This document shows positions 21,261 through 33,455 of a DNA stretch of 64,000 nucleotides, piece by piece; position 1 is the first letter of the stretch, and each line of letters opens with the position of its first letter. The stretch comes from Sanghuangporus weigelae (taxonomy: Eukaryota > Basidiomycota > Agaricomycetes > Hymenochaetales > Hymenochaetaceae): assembly GCA_033182465.1 (NCBI GenBank), contig CP137321.1:1054001-1118000 (forward strand), in the 5' to 3' direction. The position numbers and the translations under genes were made by a program. The notes beneath the pieces are model-generated. The model was not told the origin of the DNA, did not search any database, and saw only the letters and a program-made list of their open reading frames with translations.

Positions 21261-23934
21261 ATGTCGATGTACCAGCACGCCGCCCCTCAGTCTCTTGGAC
21301 ATTCCTATCCTCCGCCGCCACCTCACAACTACGTTCAACATGCGCAGTACGCAATGCCTGCGTATTCGTATTCTCATCCTCCATTCTCGGTGCAACCTCT
21401 TGATCCCAGCTCTTTCCGGAGAGATTTCGCTGCGCGGCTGTCAGAACTCTCCGTAAATTCGAGACCTATCATACAGAATTTGTCCATGATGGCCCAATCC
21501 TATAATCGCTACTCTGATATCGTCGCCGACTGCTTACAGGCCCATATTCGTAGGGTGAGTGTCTTCTCCTATGCTATTGAGTACCGTTACCCTGTGCCCC
21601 GGCTTTCTTTGTGAAATTCGGTCGTATGCGAGTTTTGGTACTTCAGTACATACAGTATCAAAAATGCATGTATCCTGTACCTAGTAGATGCGCTTTTCGT
21701 TGAAGTTGAGAAAAGATGTGCTTTGAGGTCTTATCTCTGGACCAGGCATAGCATGTTCATAAAAAAAAGGGTCTTCGAAAATTTTGCTTGTTCTCACAAT
21801 CCGCTATCTGTGTAATTTGCGGGCAGTTCTTACTTGCAACTCTTTGAACTTCAAAATTTTTGCAAGTCATGCCAGAATATTCGCTGACTAGTTTGTTTTG
21901 TTTTGTTTGCTTTCTCCCTCATAGGTACCAGCTTGGATGAAGCTTCCTGCGTTCTACGTTCTCGATGCGATTTCGAAGAATGTATATGATCCTTATGCGG
22001 CCAAGTTCTCCGTTTTCGTTGTTCCGCTTTTCCTCGAGGCATACGGTCAAGTTGATCCGCAAACACGCAGCAAGATGGAAGAGATGCTCGTCACGTGGCG
22101 GACAGGTGCCCCTTCTGGCAAGGAGCTATTTGGCGTAGCAGCGCAAGTATCTCTCGAGCGTCAGATATGGGGCAATGATTCTTCTGTCGTCGCCGAAAGC
22201 GTACGTGACACCCGTCTTGCTCCGCGAGCAAGACGAAGGCTGAAGCATGTTTCTTCTCAACAGTCTTCTCGTCGACCGGCTCAGGTATCGATAACTAAGT
22301 CACAAGTGTTGGCTGAGCTCGATGTTACACTCGCTTTAAAGGAGCAAGCCCTTCTTGTCAATCCTTACGACACGCTCGCGACGAATCAAGCTAACGTACT
22401 ACGCCAGGTTAGTACTATACATACTCTTTCATCATTCTTTGCTGAATCGATTTCCCTCCAGCTTCGTCGGATGGTTGAACACGGCGTGTCTCAAGAAGAG
22501 TTACAACAGATTCTCTCTCAGTTGCGGGCAATGGGTCGTGAAACTGCTGCAGTACCTCCGCCTCCACCTCCTATACCTGTCGCGCCATCGCCTCCTGTTC
22601 CTGTTGTTTATAATGCACCGCCGACTGTCCCTGCACTTTCACAGCATGCTCATGCGACTAATTCTTCTTCTGTTCCTATTGGTTTGTACCCTGGCAACGT
22701 GTCTGTGAATCAGCCACCTAGTAGCTCAGCAGCGCCTATACCCACCGCCCCTGCTAATATCTCGGGAATATCAAGTCTCTTTGATTCGCTTGTGAAGGCG
22801 GGTCTCGTGAGTGCAAACAGTACCCCTGTTGGGGCAGGTATGAATACACATACTCCACCACCGGCACCTGATACTCCGGATGAGGTAAAAGCAAAGGCTG
22901 AACAGAAAGCAAGGGATGATCGATTAGAGGTTCAAAGATCCTACGCTCGGAAGATACTTGGCATGAACATACGCTTGACCACCACGGATATTACAAGGTG
23001 AGTAATATGTTCTTCTCCCCCTTGTAACTACTCTTCTTATCATCTGTCTAGACAACGCCCTCAGAACATCTCATTACTTTATGATTATCTTCCCATCCAA
23101 TGCAAGCAATGTGGATTCCGGTTTCATGATGACTCAGCTGGAAAGAAACAATACCAGGATCATCTTGATATGCATTTTCGTCAGAATCGTCGTGCAAAGG
23201 AAGTAGCTGGGAGAGGTCACAGTAGGAGCTGGTTTATCAGTATCAATGTATGTAATTTTTCTATTGGTTTATTCGTAGCTGATCATTTTCTTTAGGATTG
23301 GGTGTCGGAGCCTCTGACTGACGTGAAGGGCAAAGGACGCGAGGTTCTGACGACTGGCAGGACCAATACTGATTTTAATCCTCATGGTTCTGGTAAACGT
23401 GATGCTGAGTTGCGATCATCTGTGGTAGTCGTTCCTCCCGGCGACGAAGCCAAAAATATCAGTTGTCCGGTTTGTAAAGAGACGTTGAAGAGCGAGTTCA
23501 GAGAAGAAGATGAGGAATGGGTATGGCAAAATGCTGTGAAGGTCAAAGACAAGGTTTGTTCCAGTCAGCGGTTGTTAAGACCATTTTATACTGAATATAT
23601 TTCTCATTAGATATACCATGCAACATGTCATGCCGAGATGGCAACTTCAGCAACTCTAGCGTCGAAACTTCGCGCGGATGAATCTGGAATGGGAGCAACG
23701 AGAAGTCGATCCGGTACTCCTGAACGGACTACTCCATCAACTCCCATTCGGTCACTTGAGCAGTCAAAAGTTCAGTCACCAAGACCCCTATCCCCCGAGC
23801 GGACTCTTGTCGCGGATGCGTTGACAGTCGTTGGCGTGAAGAGGAAGGCAGAGGGTGACTCTCAAGGTATCGGAAGCTTGGAAGCTCTGACAGGGACACC
23901 GCCTCCGAAAAAGGTTGTTCTTTCCGCTGCCTGA
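21261..23934 (+). CDS. PCF11: Pcf11, cleavage/polyadenylation factor IA subunit
   Basis: Pcf11 binds the Ser2-phosphorylated RNA polymerase II CTD and drives 3'-end cleavage and termination. Exon 1 (21261-21554, MSMYQHAAPQSLGHS) starts the CTD-interacting domain: DFAARLSELSVNSRPIIQNL. After a 370-nt intron come WMKLPAFYVLDAISKNVYDP and PLFLEAYGQVDPQTRSKMEE, the CID core. A Pro-rich linker (AAVPPPPPPIPVAPSPP) follows, then the Clp1-binding-type region ARKILGMNIRLTT. Two zinc fingers come next: one starts CKQCGFRF and ends HLDMHF, the other pairs CPVC with HATC. The protein ends PPPKKVVLSAA. A 54-nt intron at 22408-22461 is also open in frame. Confidence 0.92.
21555..21924 (+). other. Unusually long PCF11 intron 1
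   Basis: This GTGAGT...CATAG intron is 370 nt, against about 45-70 nt for most introns here. It contains TGTA motifs (CATGTATCCTGTACC) and an A8 run. It separates exon 1, which holds the first CID helices, from the rest of the protein. It could host a premature polyadenylation site. Confidence 0.6.
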
Positions 23935-24231
23935 AGATCGTGTTTCGCTAGGAATCGCGAACATTTCCGATGGTCTAGTTGCTGATTCTAAACTGTACTA
24001 TGCGCCACGACACAATCTTGGACGGTTATATTTTGGCTTTATTTTATTTTTATCATGGCTTCGTTCTTCGTTCTTCCTCGTTCATCATAGATTCACTCGG
24101 ACGGAACATACATTATCGTACATTTTGGTATACGCTCGCATCATTTGTATTCTGAAATTACTGCAATAAAATCTCCTTTTCTTTATAATATCCTGTGTGA
24201 AATCGGTAATATGTGCTTTCGTGAATGAAGT
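23935..24231. other. Convergent 3' region of PCF11 and URA3
   Basis: About 300 bp, T-rich with TTTTATTTTTATC and AATAAAATCTCC, which fits bidirectional polyadenylation signals. No gene is seen. Confidence 0.5.
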
Positions 24232-25285
24232 CTATTTTCTATGAAGTTTCAACCTCTCCTCGTAAGCTCTCCAGCCTTCATCACGATAGCGTTCGGCAAG
24301 TGTCTGAGCGCTTGCAACGTTGACGGTGTCGCTCTTTCCGTAAATACCACGACCGACAATGATGACGTCACACCCAGCCTCGAGCACGACCTTCTTTGGA
24401 GTATTGTATTGCTGCCCGAGATTATCACCAGTAGATTCGAGACCTACGCCGGGCGTGAGGATCATGAAGTCTTCATTCTGATCAAGGATTTCGTTCTGAT
24501 CTGCTCTCAGGCTAACACCCTCCATGCGGCGCTGCGCAATGAACCCGAAAACGAAGTCGCGATTTGCGCGTGCCATGCGGACGGCTTCTTCTGTGTACTC
24601 TCCGCAAGCGAGCGAGCCCTTCGTGCTCATCTCTGCGAGCAGCAGGAGACCGCGACCCAGCGGGAGGCCAACGGATGAGAGTCCCGATATAACTGACGGT
24701 CCTGGAACAGGATGTGCGTTTGTGATGTGTGCCCACGATGCAATACGATGCACGCCTCCGGAATATTGCAACGCGACAGTGTTTCCTGTCAAAAGTTAGG
24801 TGGATGTAATTTTGTTGTTAGAATGCTTCTTGTCTGGTCGGAGGGTCGTGTTTGCGCACCAATGTCGGCGAATTTCCGATCTTCGAAAATGAGGAAGTCA
24901 TGCTTTGCGCTTAGCTTCTCTAACTGCTTGATGAGATCGCCATCGAAGTCCTCAATTATATCGATGTGCGTCTTCGTAAGGTAGAGAAATATATGATGTC
25001 AATGAGAGGGAAGACAAGGCATGGGCGCATACATCCAGCAAAATGAACAGAACGTTGAATAACTTATCAGGTAACTGGACATGAATAATTGATAGATACC
25101 TTGATTAAACACGCATACGGCCCGACAGCGTCAATGACGCTGAGGAAGTTTGCTTTCTTAGAAACGTCGACGCTAACACAGAGGTTTGATCTCTTCCGTT
25201 CGATAGTCTCGAGGAGGGCTTTTGCGGCTGGGTTGGAGTGACGCGCAGCACGCTCACCGTATGTCAATCCCAATGCTGACGACAT
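24232..25285 (-). CDS. URA3: Orotidine 5'-phosphate decarboxylase
   Basis: This enzyme catalyses the last step of UMP synthesis. The start at 25283-25285 gives [20 protein letters not shown], and the exon continues with [20 protein letters not shown]. Introns follow; the remaining exons carry [20 protein letters not shown], which contains the catalytic lysine and aspartate neighbourhood. Further on are [49 protein letters not shown] and [10 protein letters not shown]. All hallmark motifs of the fungal Ura3 are intact. It is divergent from PUS7, with 185 bp between start codons. Confidence 0.96.
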
Positions 25286-25470
25286 GAGCTACCGGGGGTG
25301 ATGAAGTCTATTGCATCGATTATAAGTAGCAGAATGACTGCTAGTCAATTTATTGCAGAAAGGAGTCACTGCCAAGGGACGCAGATTAATTATAACCGCG
25401 CAGATCGGGCTAGGATCGACGCGCTTGGGCTGGGAGCAAATTTAGCAGGCGTCGGGTCGTTCTCACCAAT

Positions 25471-28400
25471 ATGTCCACCATAATCAAGGAACGCGAATTG
25501 GACAATGATGGTTTCGAAAGTCCGCAGGCAAAAAGGCAAAAATTGGATACTCCCGAAATCGCGAATGGCTCGGCGGATGCGGATATGATTTCTCAAGAAC
25601 CAGTGCCGATGGACGTTGAACCAAAGCTGGATTCTATCACAGTGACAGAGTCCGCAGCAGTCGTGTCCGCACCAGCAGATGAAGAGACGGGAATACCTGA
25701 CTCGTCTGTGTCCGAAACCTTGCTTCCGCCGAGTAGAGTTTTGCTTGGAAAACCACCTACGTCGTATGCCCAGGAGTCGCCTACTGGACACACGCTTGAA
25801 TATGATGTTGGCATTTCTGAATATATCTCAAAGGACCTTCCTCCCATTCATGCTATTATAAAGCAAAGGCGAGTGCTCGGCTCATGTATCCATATGTTCG
25901 GCTAAATTAACTCTGTTGCAGATTTACTGACTTCCTCGTTAATGAAGTCAACTTGAATGGAGAGGTCATACATATTCAGTCCTTGGAGGTGCCCAGCTCT
26001 GAAACGAAGAAGCAAACAGCAGTTGATGAAGGCAGCTCAGGTAGAACTGTTCATCAAGACACTGCTCCAATGGGTCAGCCTGGTGATGAAGCTGTCGAAG
26101 CACCCATGGCACAGGCTGAAGAAAAGAAAGGTTCTGGAGCCCCTGTAACCGAGGAACAGTGTGTAAAGGGAAAAGTAGTGCCTAAACCCGAAGATGTAAA
26201 ATCCGAACCTTGGCCAGAGTCCTACAACAGTTCTCTCAGTCCCTATCTCTCCGAGTCGCTTATTTCTCAATTGAAACAAATGTATCTCGAAGGATCGGAA
26301 CCTCCTCTCGTCAGTGACAGTGGCTGGGCTGGTCGTCAACAAAAATCCTTGGAGTCTGGCAATGATGGTGCTTCTAATGACAAGGAGGGAAACGAGGAAG
26401 CTGTAGCGGAGGTCAAGGCTTCTTCAAAAAATCAAAGAGGGAAAAGAGGGAGAGATCGCGGTGGACGGGGAAGAGGCGGAGGAGGTCGAAACGGCGACAG
26501 AACAGATACTCGAAAAGTTATATCTGACGTGCGTCTCCTCGGTACAATAATTCTGCTCTATTTCGTCATAACCCGGCTTAGCCCATAGAGTCTAAATTTG
26601 ACCGGACGGCTTTTCATAAAGTCATACGTGAACTGTTTGGTGGAAAGCTCGAAACTGAAACAGATACGAAAAACTCGGATAATGATGGTCGCATTATAAT
26701 CAGATGGGCGAGACGCGGTCAAGGACGTGATGGAGGTCGCGGTGCTCGAGGTGAGCATTAGTTTTTTCGTCTCACTCGCAATTTTGACAACCGATTTCAG
26801 GAGATCGAGACAACAGATCTGCGCGTGGTAATTACCCGCCTTACATACACTTCACAATGCAAAAGACCAATCGCGACAACCAAGACGCTCTGAGCAATCT
26901 CGTGCGTACATTACATTGCAATATCAAAGATATCTCTGTTGCAGGTACGAAAGACAAGCGTGGCGTGACTGTTCAGCGTGTAGCTCTCCGACGTGGTAAC
27001 AGAACCGTTGAAGACGTATGGAAGTTGGCGAATGGTGTGCCGAGTCGTAGATCATTTGAGGAAGCTATCAGGGAGCGCGGCGAACGCGGTGTGCGTGTCG
27101 CAGACTTCAGATACGGGCGCGCTGGATTGGATTTAGGAATGCTGAAGGGCAACGCTTTCGTCATAACGTTGAGGTATGAGCAGAATTTTATCTTGGAAGG
27201 AAATCGACTAATCTGTACAACAGAAACGTGCGCGTCGAACCTCTTGATGTTCTAGACAAGGCGATGGAGTCACTCAAGCATAAGGGTTTTATCAACTACT
27301 ACGGTGCGTCCTCTTTATTAAGTCAAGCTACAGAATGATTTTACAGAAACCTCGTAGGCATGCAACGGTTTGGTACATCTTCCATCCCGACACATTCGAT
27401 TGGTCTTGCGTTCCTCCAATGCGACTGGCACAAAGCTGCTTCTCTCATTCTCAGGCACAGGCCGGGAGAACACCCTGAGGTCGTTGCAGCACGAAACGCT
27501 TGGCTAGTCGAAAAAGATCTCGACAAGGCTCTTGAGCTCCTTCCACGCCGTGTAGTTGCGGAACGCTGTATTCTTGAAAGCTTCAAGAAGATGAAGGGTG
27601 ATACACGAAATGTTATGGGTGCATTGTCGACGGTAGAGTGTCCCTTTCTCCATCCGTGGTGAAGCTCAACTGATTATTGTGATGAAGATACCTCGCAACC
27701 TCCGACTGATGTATGTGCATGCGTATCAATCGTACGTTTGGAACGCCATTGTATCGGAACGTGTACGATTGTATGGAGCCGAAGAGCCCGTCGTTGGCGA
27801 TCTTGTTTACGAAGAAGAGGGTGGCAGATTGAAGGCGGATGACAAGCTTGAAGACGACGATGAGGAACAAGAAGGTTTGTCTTGGGATGTCTTTCTATCA
27901 ATGGTCATTGACAGTTGTTTCAGAATTGTCGGTCGGACAATCATCCAAAAGACCAAAGCGACCTTGGGTAGCGCCTCGCGTAAAAACCCTGACCGAGGAA
28001 GACGTCGACAAGTATACGATATTCGATGTTCTAATGCCTTTGCCCGGTAAGGATGTCGCTTATCCCGGAGGCGCTTTGGGAGAACGGTACCGAGACTTCT
28101 TGAGAATGGACGGGCTCGACCCGGATAATCTGAGCAGTAAGCACAAGTGCGTGCATTGTATTTTCTACCATGTCTCCCACGGCGACCGAAACTGACGCTC
28201 TTCGTTCCCAGGGATTACAACCTAACGGGGACGTACAGGAAAATCATCCTGAAACCGAAGGAACTCTCCTGGCCTGTACTGAGGTACACAGATCCGGATG
28301 TGCCTCTGGCTCAATCGGACGAAGACAAATTACTGGGAATGGAGCCGCCTGTGCTAGATGAGAACGGGAAGTTTGTGGCTTTGCAGATAAACTTGCAGCT

Positions 28401-28530
28401 GAGCTCGGCGGCGTACGCGACGATGGCATTGCGCGAGATCACAAAGACAGAAACGAGCTCGCATTATCAGACGAGCTTGACTTTCGCGTCGGAGGATCAA
28501 GCGTACAGGGGAACGAAAGGGACCGACTAG
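25471..28530 (+). CDS. PUS7: TruD-family pseudouridine synthase Pus7
   Basis: Pus7 modifies U13/U35 of tRNAs, U2 snRNA and many mRNAs. The start ATG 25471 ([17 protein letters not shown]) opens an acidic leader. Exon 2 begins [18 protein letters not shown], the usual TruD/Pus7 entry motif. A long variable insert follows with an RG-rich stretch ([20 protein letters not shown]). Then come [20 protein letters not shown] and a second RG-rich segment. The catalytic core has [20 protein letters not shown] and [13 protein letters not shown], with the catalytic Asp in KDKR. It continues with [45 protein letters not shown] and [13 protein letters not shown]. About nine short introns are needed. The RG-rich inserts suggest extra RNA binding. 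Confidence 0.92.
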
Positions 28531-28850
28531 ATGGAAACATAGCAGTAGATGTCCCACGAGAATCGCGGGTCCGATAGATGTTCACGCGCATAATAAAAAT
28601 GGATGCATGCCAGCATAGGCAACCCATAAACCGGTGTGAGATAGTTATAGCTTCACATCTGTGTGAGTTAGGAAGCGGATGATGGGCGGCTTGAGAACGA
28701 GTGTTTGAGTCGCGGCGGCCGCGATTGGCGGTCTGGTTAGGACACGTAGTCGCGTCTCGGAGTGCACCGTTCATTGTCCCACAGCCCTGCTATTTAACCA
28801 CTTTCTCAGACTTTTGCAAGAGCTGGCTCTTGGTGCCGTTCATCTCTACC

Positions 28851-30729
28851 ATGGCGAAGATTGAGACTATCGTCTTCCTTTCTCTCGTTCTTGACCTCTT
28901 TGGTATGTACTTGATGTATGTGATTGCGCCACGTTAACACGTTTACTGACTGTCTCGCTCATTATGTAGCTTTCACGATCCCTCTGCCTCTCTTTCCTCG
29001 TATAATAGAGTGGTACACTAAAGTGAGATTGGCTACTGTCTTTATTGCACATACAGAGCACTGAGCAAATTCCGTAGCGCGAAGCATCCGATCCTAATGG
29101 CTTCCTCTCCCGCACCCTCGCATTTGTTTCCGCGTTTAGAAGTTTATTTATTAAATCCGCAAAAGGTTCGAAGAAATGGGACGTAGTGCTGCTTGGTGGT
29201 TTCATGGGATCTGTCTTCTCGTACGTTTGGTCAAGATTTCTGCGAGTTTATTAGCAGCTGCTAATAAAGTGCCTTTATACACTTTACTCAGTACACTGCA
29301 GTTCCTCGTGTCACCTCACATTGGCTCTTTATCGGACAAGTATGGGAGGAAGAAGATTCTGCTGATCACCATGGCGGGCAATATTCTCAGTGCTTTGGTG
29401 TACGTGGCGGTGATTGCCCCGAAGATGTGAACTCATGCGCATAATAGCTGGATCCAATCGACCTCATTTGCATCTTATATGCTCTCGCGTGCCATCGGAG
29501 GATTGAGTGAGGGAAACGTCCAATTAGCCATGTGAGTTTTGGAAAGTATCGTGTTACACCGAGATGGACTAAATTGTTGCTGTCGTAATTCCAGTGCCAT
29601 AATTTCCGATATTACTACTCCTGCAAACCGTGGCAAGGCTCTTGCGCATGTCGGTATCGCTTTCGCAATCTGCTTTATCATCGGTCCGCCCATCGGTGCA
29701 TACTTCGCGTCTCGACCAGTTCCGCCAGCATTGACCGCTGGTGGTTTCGAGCTGAACATCTATGCAGTTCCGGCTTTCCTAACTCTCGTCTTGCTTAGTG
29801 TGGAGACACTCTTTTTGGCTCTTGCTTTACCGGAGACGCGTGGTACTGTCATAAAGAATGCGCCGGAGAAGAAGGCGAAAGAAAAGGAAGCTAATGGCCA
29901 TAGTAATGGTTCCGCTCAGAATGGCCAGGCGAGGCTGACTCGCGAGGAAGATGTCAAGAAACGCATTAGTTTGCTTAAGAGACTCCAGCGGGTCCACTTC
30001 CTCTTCTTGGGTCTGTTCTCCGGTATCGAGTTCACCCTGACTTTCCTCACCTTTGATTGTACGTTTGGACTATTCTTTTAAAGAAATTGAAAAACATCTG
30101 CTGACTTTCACCAAAGTGTTTGACTGGACAAACTCGCAGAATGGTATGCTCATAGGATTCATTGGTATTATCAGTGCTCTTCTCCAGGGCGGCTATGTGC
30201 GGCGATCCATGTCGAAGACGGGAGAGGGCGTTATGGCACGTCGGGGTGTCTCGAGCTGTGCTCTTGGGCTCGTCTTCCTTGCCATAGTCCCGCGGTTTGC
30301 AACTTCCCGTATTTCCCTCGCAGTTCTTTTCCTACGCGCAGCCGCGGTATGTCTGGCATTCACAAGCGCGACAGTGGTGAACGCGCTCACGGCATACGCG
30401 TCGCTGCAATGCGACGAGGCCGTCGACTCGGAGACCGGTAAGCCGCACACGACACACCCGGAATTAGCAAAGGGCAAGGCACTCGGCCAATTCAGATCAT
30501 CTGGTCAACTCGGAAGGGCGATCGGACCTCTTCTTGGTATGTCCATAAAAATTTATTTGTACCTGCTTGTTTCAATTATCATTAATGCTAACATGCGTCC
30601 CACTCTTGGCAAGCATGTGCATCGTACTGGACTGTCGGACCGTCGTTAACCTACGCTGTCGCTGGCGCTGCGATGTTCCTTCTTTCTTCGAGGATGAAAT
30701 CCATCGCTGTCAAACCTCATTCAGCTTGA
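28851..30729 (+). CDS. MFS transporter, MFSD10/tetracycline-resistance-like
   Basis: This is a major facilitator superfamily membrane protein. The start ATG 28851 (MAKIETIVFLSLVLDLF) leads to AFTIPLPLFPRIIEWYTK after an intron. It is followed by WDVVLLGGFMGSVFSTLQFL and SDKYGRKKILL, the MFS loop 2-3 signature. Next come SRAIGGLSEGNVQLAIAIIS and GPPIGAYFASRPVPPALTAG. A cytosolic loop rich in Lys/Glu/Asn precedes the second half (LISLLKRL, MLIGFIGIISALLQGGYVRR). The C-terminal half has RSSGQLGRAIGPLLACASYW and the protein ends SIAVKPHSA. About 12 membrane segments can be counted. The substrate is not evident; family members export organic anions or drugs. Confidence 0.88.
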
Positions 30730-31376
30730 AAGTTAGAGGATACAACATTTACATACGTGCCATTTCACTGGAGATTTCTTGATTGTTCTGTACTTTAACT
30801 TATTCATCTCATCTCAGCCGTTCATTCAATTCTGTATGTATGCTTCAGTTTTCTATATCTACCAGATCTATGGATGTATCGGACAGAAAGAATTCAAATC
30901 GTCGCCGAAAAAAAAGTTTCTACGCTTGAAATGTGCCGAATCGAAAGGGGAAAAAAGGGTATTCAAGTGCAAAATTGAGAATGCACATCGTTGTTCATTT
31001 TTCCTTCATCTGAATGTGTTGTTGGCTGGTTAGGCAAGGATATGTAGGCTATGTGGAAAGTCAGACTGGCAGATAAAAACGAAACCGAGACCGGGGAAAA
31101 ATAACTAACTATCCTCTACTTAAACAACGCAAAGGCGCGATTATGCAAGAAGTGCGAAGCAAATAAGAAATAAGGGTATAGTGACAAAAAGGAACGAATG
31201 AAGGTCCCACACTGTCAATGTTCGCGGATGCGACAGAATGAATTGGCTGGTAGTCCGGTGAGTTGTGAGATTGGGACAGCCTCGCTACACTTTGAGAGCT
31301 GCCCCGCTAGGACGACGTGAATGGATGAAGAAAAAGAATGGTAGATATACTAGCCCAACTTCGTTTTTTTTTTCGG
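30730..31376. other. Convergent intergenic region after the MFS gene
   Basis: About 650 bp, A+T-rich with A-runs (GAAAAAAAAG near 30909 and others) and no credible coding pattern. It holds the 3' ends of two convergent genes. Confidence 0.5.
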
Positions 31377-33225
31377 TTAATGTGCTTCCCATGAATCCCA
31401 CGTCCCATCTGCACTTCTTGCGCGGAGAGCTGCGGCACCACCGTCATTCGTCGCTACTGGGTACGGTGGTGGTGCGCCGCCCGAACCGCCAGGCGTGGGA
31501 GGCCGGGAAAAAACCTGCACGGAACCATCGACGTTGGGTTGCAAGCTTGAAGACGCGCCGTACACTGCAGCATCCTCTAAATCATCATCTAAATACCCAT
31601 TTTTCTCTAAAACGTGAGGCGCGTGTCTGATATGTGATGCAGAAGCGGACATGGAGCGCGCGTTACTCGACCGGCGAGATCCTTGCTCCGATATCGGTAT
31701 TGTGTTCGGTGTAAAGATGGCTGGGAGGAAGAAGAGGTATCCGCGGTTTGGCCAACCGCGCCGGGTGGAAGCACCGCCTACTCGCCCTCGTGGACGATCG
31801 TATCCTCCAGTAATTGTCGTCATTATCCAAACTCGGTATCGGGTGAGCACGCCAATAATCCCAGTTCTTCGTTCGATGGAAGATTCTGATGCGGAAGGTG
31901 ACGGCGGCCTTACATCGAAAGATAAAGGAAGCATAGGCATGCTATCTTCATCCGCGCTTGGCGTAGGCGGGCAAGACGATACCGGAGTAGCAGTTGACCA
32001 GCCCCGTGAGGTAAGGGTGAATAATCCCAGGTCAACAGTCCATCGTCCATTGCGTTGATGCGCTCTCGGCAATAGAATTTGATAACCCTCTGACCTTTTG
32101 CTTTTCCTTCGCCTCCAGTACAGATGCAGCGTTCCAGCTATAACAAATATAAATCCGATCCACATCAGGCCCTTTCCCCATTTGCCCAAGAAGCCAATGA
32201 AAGCCGCATCATCAGCATGCCAACTGCTTCCGTAGTAGTGCAGGAAGAACGAATTTGGCACGTCCTCGACTTTTGCGTTTTTGCCGTATAACGGTTTTGG
32301 AAGAATGCGAATTTCTCCACTAGGAGCATCTGGCGTCGGGAAATGAGATGACGTCCAGATACCATATTGTGCTGATAGGAACATGGGGCCAGTGGAGAAC
32401 ATGACTGTTGGGTAGTTGAGTACCCAATCGTGGTCGAACGTGACCAAGTTATGAATAGTCTGCGCCATGAATGGATGGTTTTTCTCAGCGAACATGAGAT
32501 CATTTGAGACACCGACAGGAATAGTCTTTGGTAGGACCACGGGATACACGAGGAGCCTATCAAGGCGACGGCGACATCCCACATCCAAGTCAAGGTACAC
32601 GCCGCCATAGTGGTGGAGCACGAAGTAACGAATGGCATCGGCCCGCTGGATAGGATATGTGTACGCATCAAATGTATCCAGGAACCATGGATATTCTCGG
32701 GCGATAAAATCCCGAGAGGCTGCATCTGTCCATAGCATATATTCACTGACATGAATACACGATTAGCAAATAGTTACGCGTTATACGAGTCACCGATAAT
32801 GAAGCTGTGACGAGCGCGATATGTCCCCAACAATGCAAGCGTGGAAAATGGATTCCGAAGCATCGCAAAAAAATGAACAGTTGCATGCTCGCCAACAAAG
32901 GGATAAGAAGCCACGGGAAATGCGAAAAGACTCACTAGTCGGGCATCATATCTTTGCATTGCTGAGATATGTCTTTCCAGCGGTCAGGAAGTGTCTCGGA
33001 CTTCCAAGTCTGATGGATGATGCGCGGGATGCGCTCCTCCTTGCCAGCTGTGGTGGCATTCCAAAAGGCGTCTTCGTCAACAGGACCGACCTCTTCCTCA
33101 GTGAGATATGCATCGTTGTCTATAGCGAGATAGATGGAGACAGAAGAGAGAACGATGACAGTGCCTATTAGAAAAAGAGCGAGAATAAACAGGAATATCT
33201 GCAGCGACCGACGCCTGGAAGCCAT
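31377..33225 (-). CDS. SUR1: SUR1/CSH1-type inositol phosphorylceramide mannosyltransferase (GT32)
   Basis: This is a Golgi type-II glycosyltransferase with a DXD sugar-binding fold; family members mannosylate inositol phosphorylceramide. The start 33223-33225 gives a short basic cytosolic tail, then a signal anchor IFLFILALFLIGTVIVLSSV. The catalytic core has IPRIIHQTWKSETLPDRWKD, YPIQRADAIRYFVLHHYGGV and the DXD motif in YLDLDVGC, followed by STGPMFLSAQYG and FFLHYYGSSWHADDA. A second membrane segment (LMWIGFIFVIAGTLHLYW) precedes a tail of about 200 residues. That tail is Pro/Ser-rich and disordered-looking, ending WDSWEAH. At least one intron (about 32737-32935) interrupts the core. The exact acceptor sugar is inferred from the family. 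Confidence 0.85.
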
Positions 33226-33455
33226 GAAGGTCGCCCAGGATGAATTGTGTGTTACGATGAGGAAGGGGGATGGAGGAGGAGGGCGTGCAAAGGAGAGATA
33301 CGCCCAGGGGAGAGAGTGAGAAGAGGCACTGCAACTTGAGTTCGCGACAATGATTTCCCACGCCTCGGCTGTACCAGACGCAAACTTATTCTCTATTCAT
33401 TTTTGGCTTATATTATATCAATTGTCCATAATACCCCTTTTTTTTCTTCATTTCT

